This document shows, one piece after another, positions 33,903 through 42,301 of a DNA stretch of 64,000 nucleotides. Positions within the stretch are counted from its first letter, which is position 1. Each line of letters starts with the position of its first letter. The stretch comes from Poindextera sp036272595 (GTDB taxonomy: Bacteria > Pseudomonadota > Alphaproteobacteria > Caulobacterales > Caulobacteraceae). The stretch spans positions 53,795-117,794 of the forward strand of contig DATAYM010000065.1 in the NCBI GenBank assembly GCA_036272595.1, written 5' to 3'. The notes under the pieces are model-generated. The model had not been told where the DNA came from. It saw only the letters and a list, made by a program, of their open reading frames with translations, and did no database searches. A program made the translations under genes and the position numbers.

Positions 33903-34883
33903 CTAGCCCAGCACCCGGCGGACGGCGTCGATCACCCGCGCCGCGTCCGGCAGGGCGGCGGCTTCCAGCACCGGGTTGGACGATATGGGCGCGGCCAGGG
34001 CGCCGACGCGGGCGACGCGCACCGCGCCGACGCTTTCGCGCACCCGGAACGCCACCTCGGCGCCGACCCCGCAGGTGAGCTGGCCCTCCTCCAGCGTGAC
34101 GAGGGCGCCGGTGCGCGCCGCCGAGGCGGCGACGGTGGCGACGTCCAGCGGCGCCAGGGTGCGCAGGTCGACGATCTCGCAGCTGACGCCGTCCCGCGCC
34201 AGCCGCTCGGCCGCCTGCGCGGCGATGCGGACCATATGGCCGTGGGTGGCGATGGTGGCGTGCTCGCCGGGCCGGCGGATCGCCGCCTGGCCGATGGGGC
34301 CGAAGGTCTCGGCCAGCGGAACCTCGCCGGCGGTGGGGAAGAGCCGCTTGTGGTCGACGAACACCACCGGCCCGTCGTGGCGCAGGGCCGACTTCATCAG
34401 ACCGTAGGCGTCGGCGGCGTCGGAGGGCGCGACCACCACCAGGCCCGGGACGCCCATCAGCCAGGCTTCCAGGCACTGGGAGTGGGCGACGCCCTGGCCC
34501 TTGGCGCCGGCGGTGGTCTTGACCACCACGGGGGCGGTGACCTGGCCGCCGGTCTTGAACCGGGCCTTGGCGGCGTAGTTGACCAGCGCGTCCAGGCCCA
34601 GCATCAGGAAGTCCATGTAGGTGATGCTGACCAACGGCCGGTATCCCGCCGCCGCCGCGCCGACGCCGAGGCCGACCATGGCCGCCTCGGCCACCGGCGT
34701 GTCGCGCACCCGGGCGGCGCCGAACTGGTCGTAAAGCCCGAGGAACTCCTTGTAGGAGCCGCCGAAGGCCCCGACGTCCTGGCCGAGCACGATCACCCGC
34801 TCGTCGCCGGCCATCTCCTCGCGGACGGCGCGGGCGATGGCTTCGCGGAAGAACAGCTTGATCGTCCCGGCCTCAGACGACAT
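33903..34883 (-). CDS. 2-oxo-acid dehydrogenase E1 beta subunit
   Basis: The 326-residue transketolase-like beta subunit has REAIARAVREEMAGDERVIVLGQDVG, RVRDTPVAEAAMVGLGVGAAAAGYRPLVSI, VVVKTTAGAKGQGVAHSQ and the C-terminal VDLRTLAPLDVATVAASAARTG with LVTLEEGQLTCGVGAEVA. It overlaps the alpha gene by 11 bp. It pairs with E1 alpha to decarboxylate a 2-oxo acid with TPP. The family includes pyruvate, acetoin and branched-chain enzymes; the substrate is not evident. Confidence 0.9.
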   Translation of the reverse strand: MSSEAGTIKLFFREAIARAVREEMAGDERVIVLGQDVGAFGGSYKEFLGLYDQFGAARVRDTPVAEAAMVGLGVGAAAAGYRPLVSITYMDFLMLGLDALVNYAAKARFKTGGQVTAPVVVKTTAGAKGQGVAHSQCLEAWLMGVPGLVVVAPSDAADAYGLMKSALRHDGPVVFVDHKRLFPTAGEVPLAETFGPIGQAAIRRPGEHATIATHGHMVRIAAQAAERLARDGVSCEIVDLRTLAPLDVATVAASAARTGALVTLEEGQLTCGVGAEVAFRVRESVGAVRVARVGALAAPISSNPVLEAAALPDAARVIDAVRRVLG

Positions 34884-35799
34884 CGCTCAGCGCCTCGGCG
34901 GGGTCGGGATAGGGCGAGGCGTCGGCGAAGGCGAGGGCGTCGGCGACCCGCGCCTCGGCCTCGGCTTCCAGGCCCGCTAGGCCGGCGGCGTCCAGCTGGC
35001 CGGCGGCCTGCAGCTTGGCGGCGCATCGGCGGATCGGGCAGCGCTCCAGCACGCCGCGCATGGCCGCCGCCGAGCGGGTCTCGCGGGTCGCCGTCGAATG
35101 GCTGAAGAAGCGTTCGGAGCGGCACTCCAGAAAGGCCGGCCCGCCGCCGGCGCGCGCCTGGGCGGCGAATTCCGCCGCCTGGTCCCGCACCGCCTCGACA
35201 TCGGTCCCGTCGAGGCTCGCCGCCGGGACGCCGAAGGGTGCGGCGAGGTCCGACAGCCTGGCCGGCGCCAGCGCCGCCTCGCGCGGGGTCGACACCGACA
35301 GGCCGTTGTTGTCGCAGACCAGCAGCAGCGGCAGCGTCCACAAGGCGGCGATGTTCAGCGTCTCGTGCAGCGCGCCGGCGCCGGCGGCCCCGTCGCCGAA
35401 GATGCAGGCCACCATGCGGCCCCGCCCATCCAGCTGCGCCGCCAGGGCCGCGCCGGCGGCGATGTTGAGGTTGCCGGCGACCACCGCGTGGGCGCCGAAG
35501 AAGCCCTGGTCCGGCTTGGCCAGATGGCCGCGGCCGCCCTTGCCCCCGGCCGGTCCCGTCGCCTTGCCGAGCAGCTCGGCCATGACCAGCCGCGGGTCGA
35601 TCCCGCGCGCCAGGGCCGGGCCGATGGAGCGGCCGCTGGACAGCAGCTGGTCGCCCGGCCGCAGAGCGGCGCAGACGCCGACCGCCACCGCCTCGGCGCC
35701 GGAGGAATAGAGCTGGAAGCCGCGATCGGGCCGGGCGTCGAGCGCCGCCTCGAAGCGGCGGATCAGCAGCATGGATTTCAGGGTCGCCAGCGGGTCCAT
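34873..35799 (-). CDS. 2-oxo-acid dehydrogenase E1 alpha subunit
   Basis: This is a 308-residue TPP-binding subunit. GDG at 135-137 through N165 (FGDGAAGAGALHE ... VCDNNGLSVS) is the TPP motif, and GKGGRGHLAKPDQGFFGAHAVV is the substrate-side loop. It is somewhat shorter than typical pyruvate dehydrogenase alpha chains. It starts 2 bp after the SGNH-like gene. No E2 acyltransferase or E3 is encoded in the operon, only a free lipoyl domain. Confidence 0.9.
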   Translation of the reverse strand: MDPLATLKSMLLIRRFEAALDARPDRGFQLYSSGAEAVAVGVCAALRPGDQLLSSGRSIGPALARGIDPRLVMAELLGKATGPAGGKGGRGHLAKPDQGFFGAHAVVAGNLNIAAGAALAAQLDGRGRMVACIFGDGAAGAGALHETLNIAALWTLPLLLVCDNNGLSVSTPREAALAPARLSDLAAPFGVPAASLDGTDVEAVRDQAAEFAAQARAGGGPAFLECRSERFFSHSTATRETRSAAAMRGVLERCPIRRCAAKLQAAGQLDAAGLAGLEAEAEARVADALAFADASPYPDPAEALSDVV

Positions 35800-35801
35800 G
35801 C

Positions 35802-36449
35802 TCAGCCCGCGGCCAGGCGGCGGCTGACCAGGCTGTTGATTTCGCGCAGGGGCCCCAGGAAGGCCTTGGCCCGCTCCTGCGCCTCCGGCGGGACGATGTC
35901 GTCCAGGCCGACCGACAGCAGGCTCCAGGCCAGGGTGTGGCCGCCGACCTCGGCGGCGAGCCGGCCGTTCAGGCGGTGATCGGTCGCCAGCACCCGGCCG
36001 CCGATATGGGCGAATGCCCGGTCGATATCGACGACGCCGAAGCCGAGGTCGGCCGACAGCTCGGCGGCCAGCCGGTCAAGCCGCCGGATCCGCTCCAGCC
36101 TCGCCGCGCTCGCCGCCGTTCGCCGCTCGGCGACATGGCGAAAGACGGTGCAGATCAACACCGGCGCGGTCCCCTGCACGAGAGCCGCCAGCCGGGCGGC
36201 CAGGCGCCCCTGCGTTTCCGCGAAGGGCTCGTCGCGGTCGACTTCGGGCAGCAGGGAGAGCACCACCACGCTGTTCGCCATCGAACTGGCGACGGCGGCT
36301 CCCGGCTCGCGGTAGCGCAGCTGGATCGGCCATTCGCTCCCCGTCGCCGCGGCGAGGGCTTCCGCCAGCTGCTGCGCCCCGGCGAGCACGAAGGGATGCT
36401 CGGAGTCGGCGACCTCGGCCTCGATCACGATGGGCGCGGGCGAGGTCAT
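35802..36449 (-). CDS. Divergent SGNH-like protein
   Basis: This encodes 215 residues. The middle and end (APVLICTVFRHVAERR ... FGVVDIDRAFAHIGGRVLATDHRLNGRLAAEVGG) align in order with the SGNH-like protein at 37489-38289, but the DxxH block is altered to TDHRLNG and no N-terminal GDS-like serine is visible. It may be a non-catalytic or specialised relative. It overlaps the GT2 gene by 4 bp upstream and is 2 bp from E1 alpha downstream. Confidence 0.5.
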   Translation of the reverse strand: MTSPAPIVIEAEVADSEHPFVLAGAQQLAEALAAATGSEWPIQLRYREPGAAVASSMANSVVVLSLLPEVDRDEPFAETQGRLAARLAALVQGTAPVLICTVFRHVAERRTAASAARLERIRRLDRLAAELSADLGFGVVDIDRAFAHIGGRVLATDHRLNGRLAAEVGGHTLAWSLLSVGLDDIVPPEAQERAKAFLGPLREINSLVSRRLAAG

Positions 36450-37492
36450 GCCGGCGCCGCGTTCGCCGGCGTGCGCGCGGTCCCCACCGCCGGCAGGCCG
36501 AGCCGGCGCCGCACGGCGTCATAGTCGACGCCGGTCCCGCCGCGGGCGGCGATCTCCAGTTCCGCCAGCGAGCCGATCCGCTCCTCGGGCGCGAGGCCCC
36601 GGCCGGCGCCCAGGCTGGCCCAGAACACCGCCAGCAGCTTGACCGCCAGGGTGGGGTGGGCGGCGTAGAAGATCTGCTCCCAGCCCGTGTCGGCGAGCGG
36701 ATCACGCCAGCCGCCGCGGTGGGTCAGGTGATAGCTGCGGGCGCCGTCCACCGCGCCCATGCGCAGGCCGGCGGCGCATAGCCTGAACGCCAGCTCGCGG
36801 TGCTCGTTGATGTCCAGCCGCTCGTCGAAGCCGCCGGCGTCCAGGAAGGCCTGGCGCGGGACCGACTGGTTCGATCCGCTGGCCGCGGCCCAGAGCACGC
36901 CGCAGTCCGGCGATCCGCGCAGGGCCTCCATCTCGATCTCGTGCAGGGTCCGCGGCCCCACCCCTGGATAGACGCCCGGCTCGGCGCGCCGTTCGATGGC
37001 GGCGAAATCCTCCAGCACCTGGACCCGGCTGACCCGCATTCGCGCCTGTTCGTCCGCCGGCAGCCTGCCGATCCTGGCCTCCTCGCCCGGCCTCGGCGTT
37101 CCGGCCTCCGGATCGGCCAGGAAGCGGGTGCAGCGCAGGTGCAGGGTCTCGCCGCGGCCGACCAGGGCGGGGCGGCCGGCATGGCGCTCCAGATGGCGGC
37201 GAACCAGGTCGGGTCCGGCCAGGGTGTCGCCGTCGAGAAAGAGCAGGAGGTCGCCCGAGGCCGCCCGCGCCCCGGCGTTGGAGGCGGCCGAGCGTCCCAT
37301 GGCGGCGGCGTGCCGGACGACCACCAGCGCCAGCGCGCGCGCCGCCCCGGCCAGCACGGCGGGGGTGTGGTCGCGGGATCCGTCGTCGACCACCACCACC
37401 TCGCACGGCGCGGTCTGGCGGGTCAGCGAGGCCAGGGTGAGGCGCAGGCGGTCGGCTTCGTCCTTCGAGCGGATGACCACGCTGAGGGTCAT
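36446..37492 (-). CDS. Family 2 glycosyltransferase
   Basis: This 348-residue GT-A enzyme has LSVVIRSKDEADRLRLTLASL, VVVDDGSRDHT and the DGD metal site at 87-89 (LLFLDGDTLAGPDLV), plus FDERLDINEHRELAFRLCAAG, the usual acceptor-side acidic motif. It is coupled by 4-bp ATGA overlaps to SGNH-like genes on both sides, which argues that glycan transfer and ester chemistry act on the same product. Confidence 0.88.
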   Translation of the reverse strand: MTLSVVIRSKDEADRLRLTLASLTRQTAPCEVVVVDDGSRDHTPAVLAGAARALALVVVRHAAAMGRSAASNAGARAASGDLLLFLDGDTLAGPDLVRRHLERHAGRPALVGRGETLHLRCTRFLADPEAGTPRPGEEARIGRLPADEQARMRVSRVQVLEDFAAIERRAEPGVYPGVGPRTLHEIEMEALRGSPDCGVLWAAASGSNQSVPRQAFLDAGGFDERLDINEHRELAFRLCAAGLRMGAVDGARSYHLTHRGGWRDPLADTGWEQIFYAAHPTLAVKLLAVFWASLGAGRGLAPEERIGSLAELEIAARGGTGVDYDAVRRRLGLPAVGTARTPANAAPA

Positions 37493-38289
37493 GGCGCCGC
37501 CTCCGCGGCCTCGAACAGGCCCAGATCCTCCAGCACGCGCACCACCTCAGCGGCGACCAGCCGGCAGCCTTCGGCGGTGAGGTGCAAGGCGTCCAGTTTC
37601 AAGCGATCGGCCCCGGCCCGAGCGAGAATGGCGTCCACATCAATGACCGATATGCCGGTTCTTTGCGAGAGTTCGATCAGGCCGAGGTTGAACTGCCGGA
37701 TACGGGTCGAGAAGCTGTCCTCCAGGCCCTGGTGGCTATGGATCTGCTCGCCAGGCGCCACCGAGGAGACGTTGCAGATCAGGATCGGCGCGGCTGTGTT
37801 GCGCCTGATCCGCTCGACGATCCGCGCGAAATTCTGCATCGACCCGGCGACGTCCAGGAGCGGGAGAGCCTCGAAATCGGCGCGGATCCAGTCGCGGTCG
37901 GACTGGGGCCAGTCGGAGCGGCCGGCCGGCATCAGCAGGTAGTTTTCGTCGCGGCTGCGCACCAGCGAGACCGTCAGGTCGGGCTGGATGGAAAGCAGGA
38001 TGGCGTCGGCGTCGGTCTCGAATACGGCGGTGCTGAACTGGCTGGCGGCGGTGTAGGCCCCCAGCGCCAGGCCGCGGGCGGCCAACCGCGGCGGAATGAC
38101 CCCGGTGGCCTCGAGCAAGGCGTCGGAGCGGGTCCAAGTCTCGTGGCGCACGCGCACCGTCCAGTCCGGATGGCGCTCGCGCACGATCTCGCCGACGCCG
38201 TTCCAGGCCAGCTCGCCGCCCAGCCTGAGCGAATGCAGCGAGTCGCGCAGGTCCAGATTGCCCTTGGCGAAAAGAGTCAGACGATTCAC
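37489..38289 (-). CDS. SGNH-hydrolase-like protein, first gene of operon
   Basis: I prefer GTG 38289 (NRLTLFAKGNLDLRDSLHSLR, 266 residues) because GAGGCGG lies just upstream; a TTG at 38400 would add 37 basic residues. The RDSLHSLR segment may be the block with the nucleophile serine, LLSIQPD the block III, and DALHLT the DxxH block of an SGNH (GDSL-like) esterase or acyltransferase. No signal peptide is present. It is first in a seven-gene leftward run. Confidence 0.6.
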   Translation of the reverse strand: MNRLTLFAKGNLDLRDSLHSLRLGGELAWNGVGEIVRERHPDWTVRVRHETWTRSDALLEATGVIPPRLAARGLALGAYTAASQFSTAVFETDADAILLSIQPDLTVSLVRSRDENYLLMPAGRSDWPQSDRDWIRADFEALPLLDVAGSMQNFARIVERIRRNTAAPILICNVSSVAPGEQIHSHQGLEDSFSTRIRQFNLGLIELSQRTGISVIDVDAILARAGADRLKLDALHLTAEGCRLVAAEVVRVLEDLGLFEAAEAAP

Positions 38290-38586
38290 CAGCCGCCTCG
38301 TTTTCTTCGCGCCTGTGCGCAGCCAGCGGCTTAGCGCCGATCGCGCCGTTCGCGAAAGGGGCCGGCTTCCGCCCCGGCGTCGAACACCGGACCGGTTCAA
38401 CGCCGCGTTGTCTCGGCGCCGGCGCGGCGGCGGCGCGTCCGAGACCTATTTTTGAGGTCAAAACCTTGATCCGTATCGGAAAACGTGTATTTCAACCCCC
38501 GCGTTAAATTGTCGAAAAATCTCCCTTCGGCTTACCGGCTCTTAAGACCGATCGCCTAGCCTGGACGCTCAGGCTTGGGGCAGAGC

Positions 38587-41040
38587 ATGGAACAACTGGC
38601 CAATCGGGGCGCGCGAACGGCGCTTGGGCTGGACGCCGCCGAGTTCACCACGGCGCGGCCGGTGTTCGAGCGCGCGATCCGTATCGCCAAGGCCATGCTG
38701 GGGCTCGTCGAAGTCGACGCGGTCATGCTGGTCGACGGCACCGTCTGGCGCGCCAGCCTGGAGCGGCAGATCGACGCTGACAAGGCGCCGGGCGCCGAGT
38801 GGGTGCGCAACAGCCCGTCGGTGGTCTGGATCGCCAACGCGCTGGAGGAGCCGCTGTGGCGCGACAGCCCCCAGGTGGTCGGTCCGCCGCACCTGCGCTT
38901 CTTCGCCGGCGCTCCCATCAGGTTGGCCGACGGCATGGCGATCGGCTCGCTGCAGGCGGTGGCGCCGACGCCGCGGGATTTCGACGCCGGCGCCGCCAAG
39001 GCGCTGCAGGATCTTGCCGATTTCATCGCCGACGAGTGCGGGCAGATACTGATCAAGCACGACCTGATCAGGGCCGAGGGCGAGGCGCGGTCGGCGCGCG
39101 AGACCATGGCGGCCTTCGTCGAAGTTTCGCCGGCGGCCATCGTGATGACCGACCGGGACCTGCGCATCCTGCATTGGAGCCCGACCTGGCGGCAGGACCT
39201 GAAGGTCGAACACATCGAACTCGCCGGCCAGACCCTGGACGATCTCTTTCCGGGAACCTACCAGCGGTGGTCGGACATCTGGGCCGGCGCCCTGGCCGGT
39301 CAGCCGCAGGATGTCGGACAGGTCCGGCTCATCGCCGCCGACGGCTCCAGGCTCTGGGTGCAGGCCAAGATCTCCCCATGGCGCGACGCCGAGGGCGACG
39401 TCGCCGGCCTGATCATCCTCACCAGCAACATCACCGAGGTCCTCGACAGCCTCGACCAGCTCCGCCGCAGCGAGCAGCGGCTGACCCTGGCCGCCTCGCT
39501 CTCGGACATGCATGTGTGGGAGATGGATTACCACGCCGGGACCCTCTCCGTGGTCGGCGCCCAGGACAGCTTCTTCGAGCGGCCGGTGACCTACGAGGAG
39601 CTGGCCGCCGATCCCTGGTGCACCATCCATCCCGACGACCTCGAGCGCTGCCAGGCGGAGTGGGAGCGGCATCTGCAGACCGGCGAGCCCTATCGCGTCG
39701 AGCACCGGGTCAACCGGTCGGACGATGTGGTGGTCTGGGCCTTCACCACCTCGGAATATTTCGAGGACGCGCAGGGCCAGCCGCTTCGCCTGGTCGGCGC
39801 CATGCAGAACATCACCGCCCGCCGCGCCGCCGAGGCGGAGGTCGCCAGGGCCCGCGACGCGGCCGAGGCCGCCAACCGCGCCAAGAGCGAATTCCTCGCC
39901 AATATGAGCCATGAGATCCGCACGCCGCTGAACGGCGTCATGGGCGTCGCCGGCGCGCTGTCGCGCACCGCGCTCGACCCGGGACAGCGGGAAATGGTCG
40001 GGCTGATCGAGAGCTCGGCCCAGACGCTGGAGGGCCTGCTCTCCGACGTGCTCGATCTCGCCCGCATCGAGTCCGGCCGGCTCGAGCTGCGCGCCGAGCC
40101 GTTCGAGCTGGCCGATTGCCTGCGCCAGACCGCGGCCCTGTTCGCGGCCCCGGCCAAGGCCAAGGGGCTCTGCTTCGAGGTGAGCATCGCCCAGGCGGCG
40201 CGGCGGTCCGTTCGCGGCGACGCCATGCGCCTGCGCCAGATCGTCTGCAACCTGCTGTCCAACGCGATCAAGTTCACCGCCGCCGGCACGGTGGCGCTCA
40301 GCGTCGACGGCGAGTGCGACGATGACGCGATACGGCTGTCGCTGTCGGTCACGGACACCGGCATCGGCTTCGACGAGGCGGCCGGCGCGCGGCTGTTCCA
40401 GCGCTTTGTCCAGGCTGACGGCTCCATCACCCGGCGCTATGGCGGCAGCGGGCTGGGGCTGGCGATCTCGCGTTCGCTGGCCGAGACCATGGGCGGCGCG
40501 CTGGAGGCGAACTCGACCCCCGGCGAGGGCGCGGTCTTCACCCTGGCCCTGACCCTGCCGCTGGCCGCCGGCGACGTCTGGACCCCAGCGTCCGACCGGG
40601 CCAATGCGCTCGAAGCCGCCGGCGCGCGGCCGCGGGTTCTGCTGGCCGAGGACCATCCGACCAATCGCCGCGTGGTCCAGCTGATCCTGGAAGCGGTCGA
40701 CGTCGAGCTCACCTGCGTCGAGGACGGCGCCGCGGCGGTGGAGGCGTCGGCGGCAGGGGATTTCGATCTGATCCTGATGGACATGCAGATGCCGGTGATG
40801 GACGGCCTTACCGCCGTCCGCACCATCCGCGCGCGCGAGGCCAGGCGCGGTGCTGCGCCGGTCCGGATCGTCTCGCTGACCGCCAACGCCATGCCCGAGC
40901 ACGCCGAGGCCTCCCGCCAGGCCGGCGCCGACGGCCACCTGACCAAGCCCATCGCCGCCGACAAGCTGATCGCCGCGGTGCTGGACGCCGCCGGCGGCGC
41001 GCGGGCCGCGGAGCCCACCCTCGAAGCCCGATCGGCCTAG
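38587..41040 (+). CDS. Hybrid histidine kinase (GAF-PAS-PAS-HK-REC)
   Basis: The 817-residue soluble sensor kinase starts at ATG 38587, with GGGG seven bases upstream. Domains in order: a GAF domain (about 20-165), two PAS domains (about 180-290 and 300-420), HisKA with FLANMSHEIRTPLNG (H442), HATPase with NLLSNAIKF, DTGIGF and GGSGLGLAIS, and a C-terminal receiver with LILMDMQMPVMDG (D732). It lacks membrane helices, so it should sense a cytoplasmic cue through GAF/PAS. It is divergent from the glycan/lipoyl operon, sharing a 300-bp promoter region. Confidence 0.93.
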   Translation: MEQLANRGARTALGLDAAEFTTARPVFERAIRIAKAMLGLVEVDAVMLVDGTVWRASLERQIDADKAPGAEWVRNSPSVVWIANALEEPLWRDSPQVVGPPHLRFFAGAPIRLADGMAIGSLQAVAPTPRDFDAGAAKALQDLADFIADECGQILIKHDLIRAEGEARSARETMAAFVEVSPAAIVMTDRDLRILHWSPTWRQDLKVEHIELAGQTLDDLFPGTYQRWSDIWAGALAGQPQDVGQVRLIAADGSRLWVQAKISPWRDAEGDVAGLIILTSNITEVLDSLDQLRRSEQRLTLAASLSDMHVWEMDYHAGTLSVVGAQDSFFERPVTYEELAADPWCTIHPDDLERCQAEWERHLQTGEPYRVEHRVNRSDDVVVWAFTTSEYFEDAQGQPLRLVGAMQNITARRAAEAEVARARDAAEAANRAKSEFLANMSHEIRTPLNGVMGVAGALSRTALDPGQREMVGLIESSAQTLEGLLSDVLDLARIESGRLELRAEPFELADCLRQTAALFAAPAKAKGLCFEVSIAQAARRSVRGDAMRLRQIVCNLLSNAIKFTAAGTVALSVDGECDDDAIRLSLSVTDTGIGFDEAAGARLFQRFVQADGSITRRYGGSGLGLAISRSLAETMGGALEANSTPGEGAVFTLALTLPLAAGDVWTPASDRANALEAAGARPRVLLAEDHPTNRRVVQLILEAVDVELTCVEDGAAAVEASAAGDFDLILMDMQMPVMDGLTAVRTIRAREARRGAAPVRIVSLTANAMPEHAEASRQAGADGHLTKPIAADKLIAAVLDAAGGARAAEPTLEARSA

Positions 41041-41143
41041 GCGCCGCTTCTCTTTTCCGTCTGGGATGCTGGCCGGCGGCAACGCTTGGACACGCTGAGC
41101 CGCACCTATCTGAGAGACCAAACCAATAGGATTCATCGAAGGC

Positions 41144-41407
41144 ATGGCGACGGGTTGGGCGCACGAAGGCGCGGTCCTGGACCAGATCCACGACACCATC
41201 AGCGACGGCGTGCAGAGCGCTCGCGCGCGACTTCCGCAAGGCGGAGGGACATTGGACTGTGTCGAGTGCGGCGAGGAGATACCGTTGCGAAGGCGTGAGG
41301 CCTTGCCCGGCGTCACCACCTGCGTCGCCTGTCAGGCTGGCCGCGACCGTCGCGTGGTGCACTCCACGATCAACCGGCGGGGAAGCAAGGACAGCCAGCT
41401 CAAATAG
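41144..41407 (+). CDS. DksA/TraR-type zinc-finger protein
   Basis: The 87-residue protein has CVECGEEIPLRRREALPGVTTCVACQ, the C4 zinc finger of the short DksA/TraR (YbiI-like) group, and a short N-terminal helix (AVLDQIHDTISDGVQSARARL). These bind RNA polymerase secondary channel in longer relatives; the short form is likely phage- or stress-linked. GAAGG before ATG 41144 supports the start. Confidence 0.85.
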   Translation: MATGWAHEGAVLDQIHDTISDGVQSARARLPQGGGTLDCVECGEEIPLRRREALPGVTTCVACQAGRDRRVVHSTINRRGSKDSQLK

Positions 41408-41547
41408 CCACACGCGGCTCTCGAGCTCCGTCGGCGCAGCCCCGGTTGGAGAAGCTCCAGGCCGTCAAGATTCCCGACCTTCGACGATCGACCAGACGCT
41501 GCGGGCCCGGAGGCAGAGGCAGTCTTCGAGCCATTGCGGACGCCCAG

Positions 41548-42078
41548 CTATTGTTTCAGGGTCCGCAAGGGAGGAGTCTCTTTCAAGGGCGGGAGAGCCT
41601 TGTCATCCCCACTTGCGACCCATGACCACGGCACCGCGGAAATCCTCACAGCGGCGTCCACCGTGCCAGGGACCAAGTCGACGTCCATATCAACTCTTCG
41701 ATCGTCGCTTCGGGTCAACACAATGTCCGAAGTCCAGCTTTCCCAGTCTGTAGACTGAGCGGGAAAAACATAGCCGTGGCATCGGAGCACTCGGATTGGA
41801 AGCTCGGCGTGAAATTCTTGGTTCGTGTTGTCCCTTAGATAAGCGCAGAACGTTTTCGACACCGCGTCTTGCGAGTGTCGGCAACCCCAATAGCCGCCCA
41901 TCATCCAATTCCCCGACCATTGAAACTCAACATATCGGCGGATCGGCTTTGCATCTCGCCCGGTGCTGAGGGGTGCGCTCTCAAAGGTTTTCAGCTGATC
42001 GCAAAGATCGTTCCTAGCTGGTGGGGCCGCTCGTGCGCTCATCGGAAAAGCAATCACAGCTACGACCACTGCGCGCAT
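41548..42078 (-). CDS. Secreted hypothetical protein, 176 aa
   Basis: This ORF starts at ATG 42078 with a signal peptide (MRAVVVAVIAFPMSARAAP). The mature part has four cysteines (for example LCDQLKTF, WGCRHSQ, TFCAYL, LRCHGYVF), probably two disulfides, and alternating beta-type sequence. No family is recognised. Base composition is lower in GC than its neighbours, hinting at transfer. Confidence 0.55.
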   Translation of the reverse strand: MRAVVVAVIAFPMSARAAPPARNDLCDQLKTFESAPLSTGRDAKPIRRYVEFQWSGNWMMGGYWGCRHSQDAVSKTFCAYLRDNTNQEFHAELPIRVLRCHGYVFPAQSTDWESWTSDIVLTRSDDRRVDMDVDLVPGTVDAAVRISAVPWSWVASGDDKALPPLKETPPLRTLKQ

Positions 42079-42301
42079 TGCACCCCTGCACATGGCGCTA
42101 ATTCCCCTGCCTCTGAGGACAAATTAGGGGAAGGCACCCACGGCCGCAAACCACCCTTATCGGGCGTTGGGAAGGTCTGCTCGTTGGTGGCGTTCGAGCT
42201 GCTACGACCTACGTCGGTAACTTGTGGCCGCTTCCGACCCATCGCGAACCTAGATCAGGATTCGAATCTCTTCTCAGCCGCTCGACCTGAGTTAGAGCTT
42301 G

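Noticed and set aside
33207..35105. A 632-residue plus frame opposite E1 alpha/beta
   Set aside because: Antisense shadow in GC-rich DNA; the minus strand encodes clear E1 subunits.
38569..41319. A 916-residue open frame opposite the GAF/PAS hybrid kinase
   Set aside because: It is open only because of high GC at third codon positions; composition is Gly/Ala/Arg/Gln-rich with no domain, while the plus strand has all kinase motifs.
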